A DNA stretch of 64,000 nt from contig CM040120.1 of NCBI GenBank assembly GCA_022559845.1, positions 164,158,334-164,222,333 on the forward strand, read 5' to 3'. How positions within the stretch are numbered: the stretch's first letter is position 1; each line of letters starts with the position of its first letter. The notes under the pieces are model-generated. The model was not told the DNA's origin. It was given only the letters and a program-made list of their open reading frames with translations, and ran no database searches. This DNA is from Amorphophallus konjac (Eukaryota > Streptophyta > Magnoliopsida > Alismatales > Araceae). A program made the translations under genes and the position numbers. Shown piece by piece: positions 11,632 to 23,156 of the stretch.

Positions 11632-13150
11632 GGACATGGCAGTTGACAATTTACCCACAGCACTGGCAACAATTTCCAAAGGGCCGGCAATCACGTTCGC
11701 AGAAACCGAGCTAGCTCCCCCAAAAGCTCGGCAAATGCCACTTTGCATCACAATTACTTTGAACAAAGTCAGTATCGATGCCGCACTGGTTGATACAGGG
11801 GCATCGATTAACGTGTGCCCGCTCAGTACTCTCCGAGCTTGCAACATCCCAGAGGAATTACTCCGACCAACCCCCACCACCATAGCTGCGTATGACAACT
11901 CAAGAAGAGCCTGTCACGCGGTGGTCACTATTCAAGCGGAGCTCGGGCCCCTTACCATGCCCGTAGAATTTTATGTGCTGGATATTGACCCTATGTTCAA
12001 GGCTATCTTGGGTCGTCCATGGATTGACACTCTCGGCGCCGTACCCTCCACTGCACATCAATGCATTAAATTCCCTTTCCAAGGGAGGGTCATCAAAGTT
12101 AAGAGTTTATCCACAGTCCAATCGGTGAAGGCTATTTCAGAAAAGGTCCTTCCCACATTATGGCCAAGCAGTCGGCCCGTTATGTCAGTGCTGGATCTGA
12201 ACTTTCCTTGGGCTTATACACCCCGCAAGCCTGTCACTACAGCGGTTAATATCAAGGTGAAGCCCCAGATCCGAGATTCCAAGGGCTGGGACATTATACT
12301 GAAGCTAGGCTACCAACCGGGGAGAGGCCTCGGTGCTCAATTGCAAGGAAGAACTAAGCCCATCCCCAAAGGTAGAAAAATGGGTAGGAGAGGTCTCGGC
12401 TACAGAGAGACCACATTGTCTATGATGGGTGATTCTGGGCCGCTCACCTGGGACTACCATCAACATTTTGTTAGAGGGCCTCTCCAGCCCGGTACATTAG
12501 CTCTGCAGCCAGCTCCACCAAGGAAGGATACAGTCTGTCCGATAGCTAGTCCTCCCCCAGTGCTAAGAGGGCCAGTTGATGATGTGATTGACTATGGTCA
12601 AGTCCTTCAGGGGCAATTTCATGAAGAAGACTGCCAGAAGCGTCAAGAGGGTTGGCTTGTCCAATGGAGGCCGAAGAAGCAGCCAGTTCAGCATCCACGG
12701 GAGAAGGGGAGCTCGCCGATTGTCTTTTCTTGGTCTCCCTCTCGCTTTCAATCTCTCCTCCAGCAATGGGAATTCTTACCCCGTCTTCCTCCTATCATGG
12801 TAACTCCATCCTTCATTGATCCACCTGAAATTCTATTCGTTCCTTGTGCTTGCGGGCATTTCCCGCCCATTGATCTATCCACTCTATTCACTCCTCCTCC
12901 CCCCAACGCCCAACTCCACGAGATGTGGTTCTCCTCCTCTGATCCATTCTTTGATTGCATCTTCCCAGAGTTATTCCCCATGCAACTTCCGCCTCCTCCA
13001 TCCTGTTGTGTAGTCTCTACTGATCTCCAAAAAAAACATCAAATTCGAAACGGAGATTTCAATGGAAGATTATGCTACCCTATCTCCACCCTCCTCCCAG
13101 GGGCACGAGTCCCCTGCTCCTTCCCTTCCACTAGAATTTCTTTCTCCTAG
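11620..13150 (+). pseudogene. pro: Element A protease and G-patch region (broken)
   Basis: Frame 2. Aspartic protease active site DTGA at 11792-11803 and a downstream LGRPWI (about 12009-12026) fit a retroviral-type protease that would cut the polyprotein. A G-patch follows at 12284-12403 (GWDIILKLGYQPGRGLG..., ending RRGLGY), a glycine-rich RNA-binding motif. A proline-rich stretch leads to a frame change at the A run near 13030, after which coding continues in frame 3. Confidence 0.85.
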
Positions 13151-14433
13151 GGTAGGATTAGGGTCCGTCGAGTCTAGGGAAGTAGAGTCAGTTAGGTCTA
13201 GAGAAGTAGGGTCTTGTTCTAGTTCATCCCACCCTTCCTCCTCTGAGCCGCGCCCGCTTGCGCGTCCCTCCAAATCCATTCCTGATAGGTTCCTGCAAGA
13301 TCTGGCTCAGCGTTGTCATGCTCTTTTGAAGTGTCCAGAATTTGTTGCCACGGCAATTGTAATTGAAGAAGATGATGAAATAGAAGGAGTATAAAGCGAT
13401 GACGGATTAGGTGTCTATGAAATCTTGGATGAGAAAGATCCAATCGATGAAGACAGCAACGTAGATGACACTGCCGATCAGTACGCGCAAGGACTAAAGA
13501 GATTCGATGAGCCATCGTCGGTAGTGGATGAACCTACAAAGGAAATAAATTTGGGAACTGAAGAAGACCCAAGGCCCATCATTATTGCCGCTAATCTCCC
13601 TTCACAAGTAGAAGAAGATTTGATCAAGGTTCTGAGGGAGTATAGCGATTCTTTCGCCTGGTCTTATGAGGACATGCCAGGTCTTCAGCCCTCTTTAGTG
13701 GAACACCGACTCATGCTTAAACCAGGGGCAACACCTGTGAAACAACGGTCAAGAAGATTTCACCCCCACATGGCCTTAAGGATTAAGGAAGAAGTCGACA
13801 AGTTATATAAGGCCAGATTCATTAGAGTTGTTCTATATCCTCAGTGGGTGGCAAACATAGTCCATGTTATTAAGAAGGATGGAAAGGTGCACATTTGCAT
13901 TGATTTCAGGGATCTTAATAAAGCATGTCCTAAAGATGATTTTTCGCTGCCTCATATTGACGTCCTGGTGGACAACACTGCCGGGTATGAAGCCTTATCA
14001 TTCATACAATCAGATCCGTCTCGCTCCTGAAGATCAAGAGAAAACCTCCTTTACCACGCCGTGGGGCACGTATTATGTGGTTATGCCGTTCGGTTTGAAG
14101 AATGAAGGTGCCACCTATCAAAGGGCGATGATGGCCATCTTCCACGACATGATGCATATCTATATGGAGGCCTACGTGGATGACATTCTGGTGAAGTCAA
14201 GGACTAAAGAAGAACACCCCTCTATTCTGGCTAAAGTGCTGCAAAGAGCCAGGGAGTACAATCTTAAAATGAATCCGAAGAAGTGTGTATTCGGAGTCTC
14301 CTCAGGAAAGTTGCTAGGTTTTATAGTTAGCAAACGGGGGATCCAGATTGATCCTAACAAAGCACAAGCCATCATGGACATGCCTCCACCAAAGAACATT
14401 ACGGAACTTCGAGGACTGATTGGTCGATTGTAA
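13030..14433 (+). pseudogene. RT: Element A reverse transcriptase (broken, motif A lost)
   Basis: Frame 3 to about 14000, then frame 1. The N-terminal part (VKQRSRRFHPHMALRIKEEV, then KDGKVHICIDFRDLNKACP) and the catalytic YVDD (14173-14184) are typical Ty3/gypsy RT. A small deletion at about 14000-14015 joins LSFI to SYNQIRLAP and removes the conserved block carrying the first catalytic aspartate, besides shifting the frame. In-frame stops lie at 13392-13394 and 14431-14433. The protein cannot be an active polymerase. Confidence 0.87.
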
Positions 14434-15384
14434 TTCATCAGAAGATTCATATCCCAACATTCTCAAAGATGCCGTCCATTTTATGAATTGCTTAAGGCGG
14501 GGGTTAAGTTTGAATGGAATCAAGACTGTCAAAAGGCCTATGAGGACCTAAAGGAATATCTATCTAATCCCCCTATTTTACAACCTCCTGTCCCTGGGAA
14601 ACCCCTAATCCTATACATCTCGATTATTGAGGATTCCTTAGGGGCGGTCTTAGCACAAGTAGATGATGAAGGGAAAGAGCGAGCTGCTTATTACCTCTCT
14701 CGGTTGTTTAACCCAGCTGAGTCCAGATACACCGCTATGGAGAAGACTTGTGCCGCCTTAGTGTGGGTAGCTCAGAAGCTTAAACATTACTTCCTTGCCC
14801 ACCCAGTTAGGTTGATCTCTAGAATGGACCCAATCCGCTATCTCTTAGAAAAGCCTGTCCTTTCTAGTAGGTTAGCTCGCTGGCAGAGTTTCCTCTCCCA
14901 ATTTGATATCACTTTTGTCGTTCAGAAGGCGGTCAAAGGGTACGCCATCACTGAGCATCTTGCCCATCTCCCCATTCCTCACACCGACTCTATTCAGGAT
15001 GATTTTCCTGATGAGCATCTCTCTGCTATCTCTCATCATCCCTTTTGGTCTCTACACTTCGATGGTGCACTCAATTCTCAAGGCCGTGGGATCGGCGCTA
15101 TTCTACTCACTCCAGAGGGAGTGACTATTCCCTTTGCTTATCAACTTCAATTTCCTGCTACCAACAACATCGCCGAGTATGAGGCTCTCCTAGACAGATT
15201 GAAGCATGCCTATCTCTTGGGTGCGCGTTATTTGAACATCATAGGAGACTCTCAGCTCATCCTGTGGCAAGTTCTATCTACTTACCGCACTCGTGACCCC
15301 AAGCTCAAGCCTTATCAAGATCTGGTCACGCTCCTTGCTGGGCAATTCCGTAAGCTGATCTACATCCATACTCCTAGGTCTTAG
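14434..15384 (+). pseudogene. RH: Element A RNase H and second (archaeal-type) RNase H
   Basis: Frame 1. First RNase H (about 14600-14980): LGAVLAQVDDEGKERAAYY, SRYTAMEKTCAALVW. Then a second RNase H (about 15045-15410): HFDGALNSQGRGIGAILL, NNIAEYEALL and IGDSQLI give the D-E-D residues; a last ADALA lies just past the TAG at 15382-15384. Two RNase H domains in tandem is the signature of the Tat lineage. They would degrade the RNA strand during reverse transcription. Confidence 0.85.
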
Positions 15385-16866
15385 AACATTCTAGCAGATG
15401 CCTTAGCTTTGCTCACTTTCTCTCTATCTTTCCCTCTCAGTCGGAGCACTGAGACCATCATCGTTCAGAGACTGGATGCACCCTCTCTTCAGGATCCTTG
15501 GTACATCAACCTTAGGAAAGTTGTAGAGGCGAGGGCTGAGAAAGAAGACCTCAAGGAAGTATCTCTGATGGAGCTAGAAGTAATCCTAGAGGAAGAACAA
15601 TTGCCCTGGTATCATGAAATTGAGTTGTTTTGCAAAGATGGATCATTCCCAGAAGGGGCAAATGCCGAGCAGCGCAAGTCAATAAGGAGAGCCGCCTCAA
15701 GGTATACCATTGTTGCAGGAGAACTATACAGGCGCGCTACCAATGGAATGCTCATGAGATGCTTAGATGATGATGAGGCTTGGAAGGTGGCTGAAGCAGT
15801 CCATTCTAGTGAGTGTGGAGGTCATGTCAATGGCCAGGCTCTAGCGAAGAAAATCCTTAGGCAGGGCTACTATTGGCCCACTCTAGAGGAAGATTGCTCC
15901 CTCTACGTCCGGAGGTGTCTTAAGTGCCAACTCCACGCTGACAAAATTCACGCTCCAGCTTCATCTCTCCATCCTCTTTCCGCTCCTTGGCCATTCTCTA
16001 TGTGGGCTTTCGATGTTGTTGGCCCGCTCGGTGATCCTAATTCTCAAATCAAGCAAAAATCTTTTATCCTTACCGCCACTGAGTACTTCACCAAATGGGC
16101 CGAAGCAGAGGCGTACGCGGAGATCAAAGCTTCAACTGTGTGCCGCTTTATCATGAAGAGTATCATCTCATGGTTCGGAGTGCCGAGCAGCATCATCACC
16201 GACAACGGACCCCAGTTCGTATCTCAAGAGCTCAAGGACCTATGTAAGAAGTTCATTATTGCATTGCATCATTCATCTCCATATTATCCTCAAGGCAACG
16301 GTCAAGCCGAGGCCACTAATAAAACCCTTCTTAAAATCATCAAGAAAACATGCGAATCTCATAAGTTTTCCGATTGGCCAGAAAGATTAGTGTAAGCTCT
16401 GTGGGCTTACCGCACCTCCGTCCGTACTCCTACGGGACAAACTCCCTATGCTCTTACATATGGGATGGAGGCGATGCTCCCATATGAGATCTTGATCCAT
16501 TCCCTTAGAGTGCAGCTCGATAAGGAACTTAATCTCGACGAACGTCGAGAGGCGTTGCTTGTTTAGCTGGAACTCTTAGATGAGAAGAGGATAAATGCGA
16601 TCGATCACGTATCCGTTTACCAAAAAAGAGTTTCACGTTATTTTCAAAAGAAGGTAATCGAACGTAAATTTCAAAAGGGTGATATGGTTTTGAAATGTAA
16701 ATTCATTCGGTCTGCAGGTCCTAGGTCTAAATTACAACCTAACTGGGAAGGGCCGTTTGTCATAAAAGAGGTTTACCCAGGGAATGCTTATCGCTTAGTA
16801 AACGCAGAAGGTGAGGAGCTCGCTTACGTGTGGAACGGGTTGTATCTTAAGCATTTCTTTCCTTAG
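15385..16866 (+). pseudogene. INT: Element A integrase (broken)
   Basis: Frame 1. Zinc-binding H-H-C-C region (AVHSSECGGHVNG ... CLKCQ), then the catalytic triad: D in WAFDVVGP, D in TDNGPQF, E in GQAEATNKT. The C-terminal part has the GPF/Y type motif (NWEGPFVIKEVYPG) and ends at 16866 without a chromodomain, as in Tat elements. Stops at 16393-16395 and 16564-16566 break it. It would insert the cDNA into host DNA. Confidence 0.88.
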
Positions 16867-18104
16867 AGTCTAACCACGTGGCTATCCCAGCAGCAAGATG
16901 TTCCTCCCTTTCACTATAAAGAAGGGTCCCGAGTGAGGCAATCACACACTACACGACATCCCTGGTCAGGTGTCCCGCTTCGTAAACACCGTTTCTCCTC
17001 AGCCATGCTTTGGGGGAAAGTCAAAGTCCCTGTCCGTTTCTTTCCTCGGCTGAATCCAGGGGTAAGAGGTGAATAAGGAGACAATGACCAATCCAGGCAC
17101 CCTAACGAGAGGAGGTCTCAAATAGGGGCAGTCCGTTATGACCTAACGCCACAAGCAAAGAAAAGGAAATCAAAGGAGCAATATTTGTGACAAAAGCGAA
17201 AGCATTATCTCAAAAGTCCACCCACCGAAATTCCAAGGCTCCAGAAAAAAGAAAGAAAGCTAGGCATGGCAAGAGTGGCAGTACAGTTCCCTGTGGGACG
17301 AATGAGCCCGGTCGTATGGATGCCTAGAGTGGACTAAGGTTCGATGACGGACACAAAGCTCCGGCACAATGGACCAAATCTCTAATGGGTTGTTTGGAAA
17401 GGAAATCAAGTCCGAAAAAACTTCTATATCTGGCATAAGCTTACCCCCGTGTTCAATTTTTCTTTTAGGATCAAAACTAGTACCCTGGGTATGGCCTTGG
17501 TAGAGACATCGTCATGCAAATTGGGCCTTGGCCAGGTGTTGTCACCTTATTGCACGCCAACCTCGGGAACTCTCGTTACAATTAGGAGGGCTCACGTTGT
17601 CAGGGGCGGCACTGGTTTTCAAAACCCAAAAACATCACATATTTTCAAAACCCAAAAAATCACATATTTCAAAACCCAAAAAATCACATATTTTCAAAAC
17701 CCAAAAAAATCACATAAACATCACATATTTCAAAACCCAAAAACATCACATGTTTCCAAAACCCAAAAAACATCAAATATTTCCAAAATCCAACAAAAAC
17801 CATATATTTCAAAAACCCAAAAATATCAAATGTTTCTAGAAACTCACAAAAATTCAGATATTTCCAGAACTCCAAAAACACCATCATATGCATTGCATGC
17901 ATCCCATTATTCCTGTTATATTTTTCGCCTATTTAATAAGGCTCCACCCCTTGACCAAATATCAAGAAATGGTCATTTTCTAACTTGCTCTAAGGCAAGG
18001 GGTTGAGTTTAAGAACAGATCTAACTTGTCTATTGTCTAAGTGTGTGCAGAACGCAGGTTCAAGCCCAGGACTGAAATCTCACAACCATGCAGGTTCAGG
18101 AATG
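16867..18104 (+). other. Element A non-coding region after pol
   Basis: No domain in any frame. It holds an A/C-rich tandem repeat at 17613-17880. Open frames over this repeat are low-complexity artefacts. Confidence 0.6.
17613..17880 (+). repeat. Tandem repeat CAAAACCCAAAAA-ACATCACATATTT
   Basis: About ten degenerate copies of a roughly 24-28-bp unit made of caaaacccaaaaa followed by catcacatattt, decaying to the right (ccagaactccaaaaacacc). Confidence 0.8.
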
Positions 18105-18353
18105 TGACGCGCCAGGTTCAGGCCGTCACACTCATCTGACGGTCCATACTTGACCGTCACTTTATCTTCAGGCATTGGCTTTGTTTTCTCAGCATCTCTC
18201 TCTCTAACAGTCTGGGCCACGACCATCACGATTTCTAACGGTCTGTCGTTGGACCGTTACACCCTCCAGAGAACTTAATTCTCAGTATATCCTTCCTGAC
18301 GGCCTATCTCTGACCATTACATCCTCCTAGCGGCCCTTCTCAGGACCGTTACA
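18105..18353. repeat. Six dyad cassettes after A's pol
   Basis: Starts 18105, 18137, 18206, 18237, 18298, 18329: three pairs with 31-32 bp inside and 92-101 bp between pairs. Two cassettes are 24 bp; one has lost the CpG (TAACA at 18206). Confidence 0.75.
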
Positions 18354-18530
18354 TGCTCCAGAGGCTGTGTTCTTCATATTATTCTAGCCAAGTCAAACCA
18401 TAACTCATGCGCATACAACTAAGGCACTCTCATCTCATTCAAATGAACTTAATGCAACATAAGTTTAATAAGGCTTCAATTCTGATTGTCAATTACATCA
18501 ACATCTTTCATGAACATGAACAAGAAAAAA

Positions 18531-19748
18531 TCAAAATACATTCAGTTTCTTATCCGCAAGAGGGCGGATCTTCCTCAATTCTTTCACGTAGCCACGGCGT
18601 GCGTCGTCGTTCTCTTCCACTTCTTCTTGCCACGGACGCACCTTGCTGATCTCCCACATGGTCAGCGCGTTTCGAACCGCTCTCTCTTCCTCCTCGGTCC
18701 CCATCTTCCTAGGTAGAAGGGGAGGGTAGTGTGATGGTGCAGGAGCTTCAATCCGAGGTAGTCCGATCTGAAGATGGCACCGGTGCGGGTTGTAGATCGC
18801 CGTGGTAGTATTTCCCACTAGCTGGAGGTCGAGGCCGTGTCGTCGCGGTATTCTAAGAAGAGTCCTCCGAAGGATCCTTGGTCGCATTGTGAATTTCTCC
18901 GTTGGCAAAGTGTTGAAGAAGAGGCGCCATTCATCCCATGTTTTCTTGTCCGCCGTCTTGCATTCAACCTGTGAAGAATATCCAAATGCCCCTCCAATGA
19001 AGAAGAGAGGGTGGCTCCCGAAGATCCGGCTAGCAGAAGTTATATCCTCCTTGGGTTGGAATTTGATTCTCACTCCCATCCAACACTCGAGGAGTATCAT
19101 GGAGCCGAATAGAGGTCCTCCTAGGCAAGCGGAGCTTAGTCCTCTATAGAGATATGAGAGGATCGCTTGAGAGATGGACATTCCCCGCCACAACCCGCTA
19201 ATAATGCTGAGATTTTGGGTATCTAAGAGGTGGTCGGTTGTAGTGAAAAGGAAGACTCCGCATAAGCAAACCGCCACCGCCTTGGCTATTGCTTCGTGTC
19301 TCTCCCACTTGTTTTTGCAATGAGAGACTATCCATTGTGCTAAGGGTATCAAGTGTATGTGGTGCGGGCTGATCATGGTCCTCACGTCCTTTGGGTTATG
19401 GATGAAATCACTCAAAATCAAGGACGGGTCGATAGGCTCCACCGTGTAGCAAACTAGATCTCCATCCCCCGCCTTAGTCTTAGGAAGGGCTAGGTAGGTT
19501 TCTACCTCCTCTAATAGGACTTTAGCTTCAAAGGATGGGAAGATGAAGGTATGTGTTTATGGATGCCATAATTCTATGAGGGCTGAAATGCTTGGCCAAT
19601 CTAATGACAATTTCTGAAAGTTCTTGGCTAAAACAAACAAGGGTTGGAGGTGCCATGCCCTAAGGATTGCTACAACTTCTAGAGGGAGTTCCTTGATCAT
19701 GGGAGCCACCCACTTCAGATTGGAATAACATCTTGGACCAGGAAGAGG
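18531..19748 (-). pseudogene. Antisense passenger gene, exon 3 (plant mobile domain-like)
   Basis: An open minus-strand frame of 406 codons with one in-frame TAA at 19557-19559. The part below the stop is uninterrupted for about 340 codons. The stop sits in a W-H-P-stop-T-H-T-F context resembling the WRPETHTF-type core of the plant mobile domain; later text (ISQAILSYLYRGLSSACLGG) also looks domain-like. The domain is known from MAIN/MAIL1-type nuclear proteins and from transposon-borne relatives. The C-terminus is rich in E and R. It lies antisense to A between pol and the 3' LTR, where Tat elements often carry extra ORFs. The family call rests on recalled motifs, not a search. Confidence 0.68.
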
Positions 19749-19828
19749 CTAAGAAGAAGAGGAAGATCATGAGGGAAGATGAAAGTGCAGAAAATTGATG
19801 AACTTGGCTAAGGTAATAAAGAGCTTAC
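19749..19828 (-). other. Predicted intron 2 of the antisense gene
   Basis: 80 bp, minus-strand donor GTAAGC and acceptor ttcttcttag, phase 0 on both sides. Confidence 0.6.
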
Positions 19829-19999
19829 CACCCTTTGAGCATTTGAACTTAGATGTTTGGGAATTGGGGTCAGCCTTTGTAGCTCACCATGCTCTTTTCT
19901 CGCAGCCTTAGGCCCGGTGTAGACTTTCTCCTCCATGGCCATCACCTCAAAGCTTCTCTTCATCTTGTTTCCTGCCCTTAGGAGAGGTTCTTCAGCCTT
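19829..19999 (-). CDS. Antisense passenger gene, exon 2
   Basis: 171 bp (57 codons, phase 0) between acceptor ttctctgctag and donor GTAAGC. It reads AEEPLLRAGNKMKRSFEVMA and onward, open throughout. It joins in frame to exon 3 and, if intron 1 is real, to exon 1 at 35530-35733. Confidence 0.55.
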
Positions 20000-20196
20000 C
20001 TAGCAGAGAATTCAGAAAGTTATGATTTTTGGCTAAATTCCCAGGTTTTAAATGCTTGATTTTGGCTTTAAGGTGATAAGATTTGGATTAGAAGACTTTA
20101 TCTTAAGTTTGGGAGAAGTCCAGAGTGGATTGAAGGGTTCTTATCTCGGATTTTACCTCTCACGGCACAATCCGTCTCGGAGTACGCTTCATTATC

Positions 20197-20653
20197 TAAC
20201 GGTCGATCGTTGGGCCGTCACTTGCCTCTGACGCGCCATCCCTGGGCCGTCACATTTCATGTGGGTTTAATTTAGCCCAATCTTGTTCTGTCAAGCCTGA
20301 CGGTCTAGCATCAGACCGTTATCTGTCGTGACGCGTGGACTCTGAGCCGTCACATTCTTTGCCATTCAGTTTCGGCTATCCATTGCTCAATCATGCCTGA
20401 CGGTCTAGCCACAGCCGTTACTTGGATATAACGCCCCGCTCCTAAACCGTCACATTTTTTGCAAGTTGCCTTGATATCCCACTGCTCTGCCATCGTTAAC
20501 GGTCTGGCATTTGGCCGTTACCTATCTCTGACGCACCAGCTATGGACCGTCACACTTCATGCTGCTCAGTTCTGCAAAATTGGCCTCTGTCCTCTCTGAC
20601 GGCCTCCATCTGAGGCGTTACATGATCCTGACGGTCTGGACCTAGACCGTCAC
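20197..20653. repeat. Ten dyad cassettes, five pairs every 100 bp
   Basis: Starts: 20197/20229, 20298/20329, 20398/20429, 20497/20529, 20597/20629. Within-pair distance is 31 or 32 bp and pair starts are 101, 100, 99 and 100 bp apart. Nine of the ten are exactly 25 bp. Sequence between pairs has diverged strongly, apart from a cacatt-like start. The array lies in predicted intron 1 of the antisense gene. Confidence 0.85.
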
Positions 20654-20808
20654 TTTGTCTGCTATTGAGATTGAGCTATTCCTTTCGGCCTATGATTGGA
20701 CATGGCGGTCTTACACACTTTTCCTTCCGTTCATCCTGCCCAGTCTTTCATCCACACATCACATCTCATCCCATATTCCATTCCTACGGTTTCAGCCATT
20801 TCGTTCAT

Positions 20809-21642
20809 CCTGATAAATTAAAGGACTAGGAAGTTTAAATAAATTAAAAATTAATAAATAAACGAGACCCAGACCTTGTACATAACCCTCTTACGTCCTT
20901 ATAAGTCTTACAAAAAGAACTCGTGAACCCTACTCTAGTATTATAGTGAATTTAAGAATAACATGTTATTTTATGTAAGCATCAAATGCACAACATAATT
21001 TTCATTGAATTAAGAATCATTAAATCTTGAAGAAAATGTCAATTTATATTTTTTACTAATTTAGAAATTTTAATATTCCACATTTACTATATTATAATCT
21101 TATTAGAAGGAAGAAGGATATACATATAAGATTTAAATACACTAAAGATATATAAAGGATAAAAGAATGGACATATATACAATTTTGGTCCTTTCAAGGC
21201 ATTGAGAAAAGGTCAAAATCTCAATTGACGCCTTTTGATATAGGCGTATCTAGTGTAAGAAACGACTGCATGTAAGTCGTTATTTATAAATTAGTAAGAA
21301 TCAAATAAAGTATATAGTTAAAGAGTTATAGAGAAAATAGGGATATACACACAATATCGGTTCTTAAGAGACTGAGGAAAAATTGTCAAAGGCAATTGAC
21401 GCCTCTTAGTGAAGGCGTTATTTTAAAAAAAGATGACGTTGTGTATGTCGTTAATTAGTTAGATAAGAAGTATAAATGGCATAAGAAAGGATATATAGTT
21501 AAGGTTTTTAGAGTATAAATACAGTTTTAGTTCTTGAAGAAAATCACAAATGGGAAGAGACGCCTAAGACAATGGCGTCAATTACCAAAGAAATGACTTG
21601 ATAAAAGTCATTATTTTATTCTAAAATGAATAGTGCCATTTT
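20809..21642 (+). mobile_element. Element B 5' LTR, left piece
   Basis: Matches 31731-32565 of the 3' LTR. Contains dyads such as TGACGCCTC...GGCGTTAT at 21397-21421. It ends in GAATAGTGCCATTTT, duplicated by the LINE. Confidence 0.88.
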
Positions 21643-21788
21643 AGCTAGTGAGCTCATATGTAATATCTTGCACAAAGTAGGCACCTTGTCTGTCTTAGAG
21701 AGATAATTTTCTAGAGAGAGAAGCTCTGGTTTCGTGTTCACCCGCCATCCTTCTCTTCACCTCCGGCGAACTCCCCTCCCTGCCGGCC

Positions 21789-23156
21789 TTGGCTGACGTG
21801 GTGGGGGAGGTCCAGATGACATCAGAAGATGTTGCCTCCCCAGATCCAGTAGCAGTAGTGCCCCGGAAGACTTATGCTCAGACGTTGATTGAAGCTCATC
21901 GCCGGCCTCGCATCCCTCTGCAAGTAAAGCCTCCGGCATTCACGGACAAAGGCGAACCTACCGTCTTCTTCTCACAAGATGAAGTAAGGACCTCTTGCAT
22001 ACATCTCCAGAATACGATCATTGCAAAATGCTCATATGGCCGGCCATCAATCCCGGAAATCAAGCTCTGCCTGTCTCAACGTCTTCAACTGAGCACAGAT
22101 TTCATTATCAGCCGATTGAATGCCTGACACATTTTAGTTAGATTGGGAAGTGAAGCGGATTTCCTGAGTGTGCTTCTTCAAAAAAGTCTGTATGTCAAAG
22201 GATATCTGTTCAGGTTCTTCAGATGGACTCATGACTTCGACTATGATGCAGATCCTTCTACAACTCCTGTATGGATTGGATTTCCATCTCTCCCAGTCAA
22301 TTTCTTCCATGAGGATATGCTCAGATCCATAGCATGTAATATTGGTCCGGTACTGCGGATCAATGATGCTTCCTCTGCCATGACTAATATAACAGAGGCA
22401 TTAGTTTGTGTTGAGCTGAATCTTGATCAGCAGAGGAAGGATCGGATATGGATAGGGATAGATAATGGCGGTTTCTGGCAACCGATTAATTATCACAGAG
22501 TACCGTATATGTGCTCTTACTGTCACAAGATTGGGCACCTGCAAAGGGATTGTAAGAAAAAACCATCGGCTGGAACTGTGGCTATGTTTGAGAATAAGAA
22601 AAAGCCTCCACAGGAATATAAGCCTAGGCAGGTTCTTGTTAGCACTAATAAGATTGATGTAGTTGGAAACAGATTTTCTGTTTTTGATCAAACCTCAGAG
22701 GAATTTTCAATGGATGGAAAGAATATTAAGATTGTTTCAATTCCTGATAAAGATAACTCTTATAGCTGTCAGCTTATTGCTTCTTTTTCCAGCTCTGTGG
22801 AGACATCTCTCAAGGCTGATCACCCACCAGTTGTTCGAATAAAAGACTCAGTTAATGAGCCCAACACTACTCTATCTGGAATAGAGGAAGCCTTAGTATC
22901 AGAGGAGCTGCCTTCAATCCATGGTCAGTTAAATCAGGGAAATATTATCATCCAAAACTCGGAGGTGATTTCTAAACTGTCGGCTGATAAAAATTCCAGG
23001 ATGGAAGGTCAGGTATATAATAACACCAATTCTTTGCTCCCTAAGTCCAATGAAGTTCCTTTAATGCCCGGGGTACTATTCAGTGATGCTCGGTTGACAA
23101 GGGCTAAAGACAAAAGTATGGCTGTTCATCCATCTTCTTCTTATGACCATGATTAA
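21789..23156 (+). pseudogene. LINE ORF1 (DUF4283/zinc-knuckle RNA-binding protein), one stop
   Basis: 456-codon frame with a single in-frame TGA at 22125-22127. Start chosen at the first ATG after the 5' UTR. A DUF4283-type region follows (VWIGFPSLPVNFFHEDML, residues ~160-175) and then a C-x2-C-x4-H-x4-C knuckle (CSYCHKIGHLQRDC, about 22511-22552). The family binds LINE RNA and forms the ribonucleoprotein. The last 14 nt overlap ORF2 in another frame. Confidence 0.88.

Noticed and set aside
17449..18006. Open frame of 185 codons after A's pol
   Set aside because: It is produced by the A/C-rich tandem repeat; the protein is low complexity (KTQK repeats).
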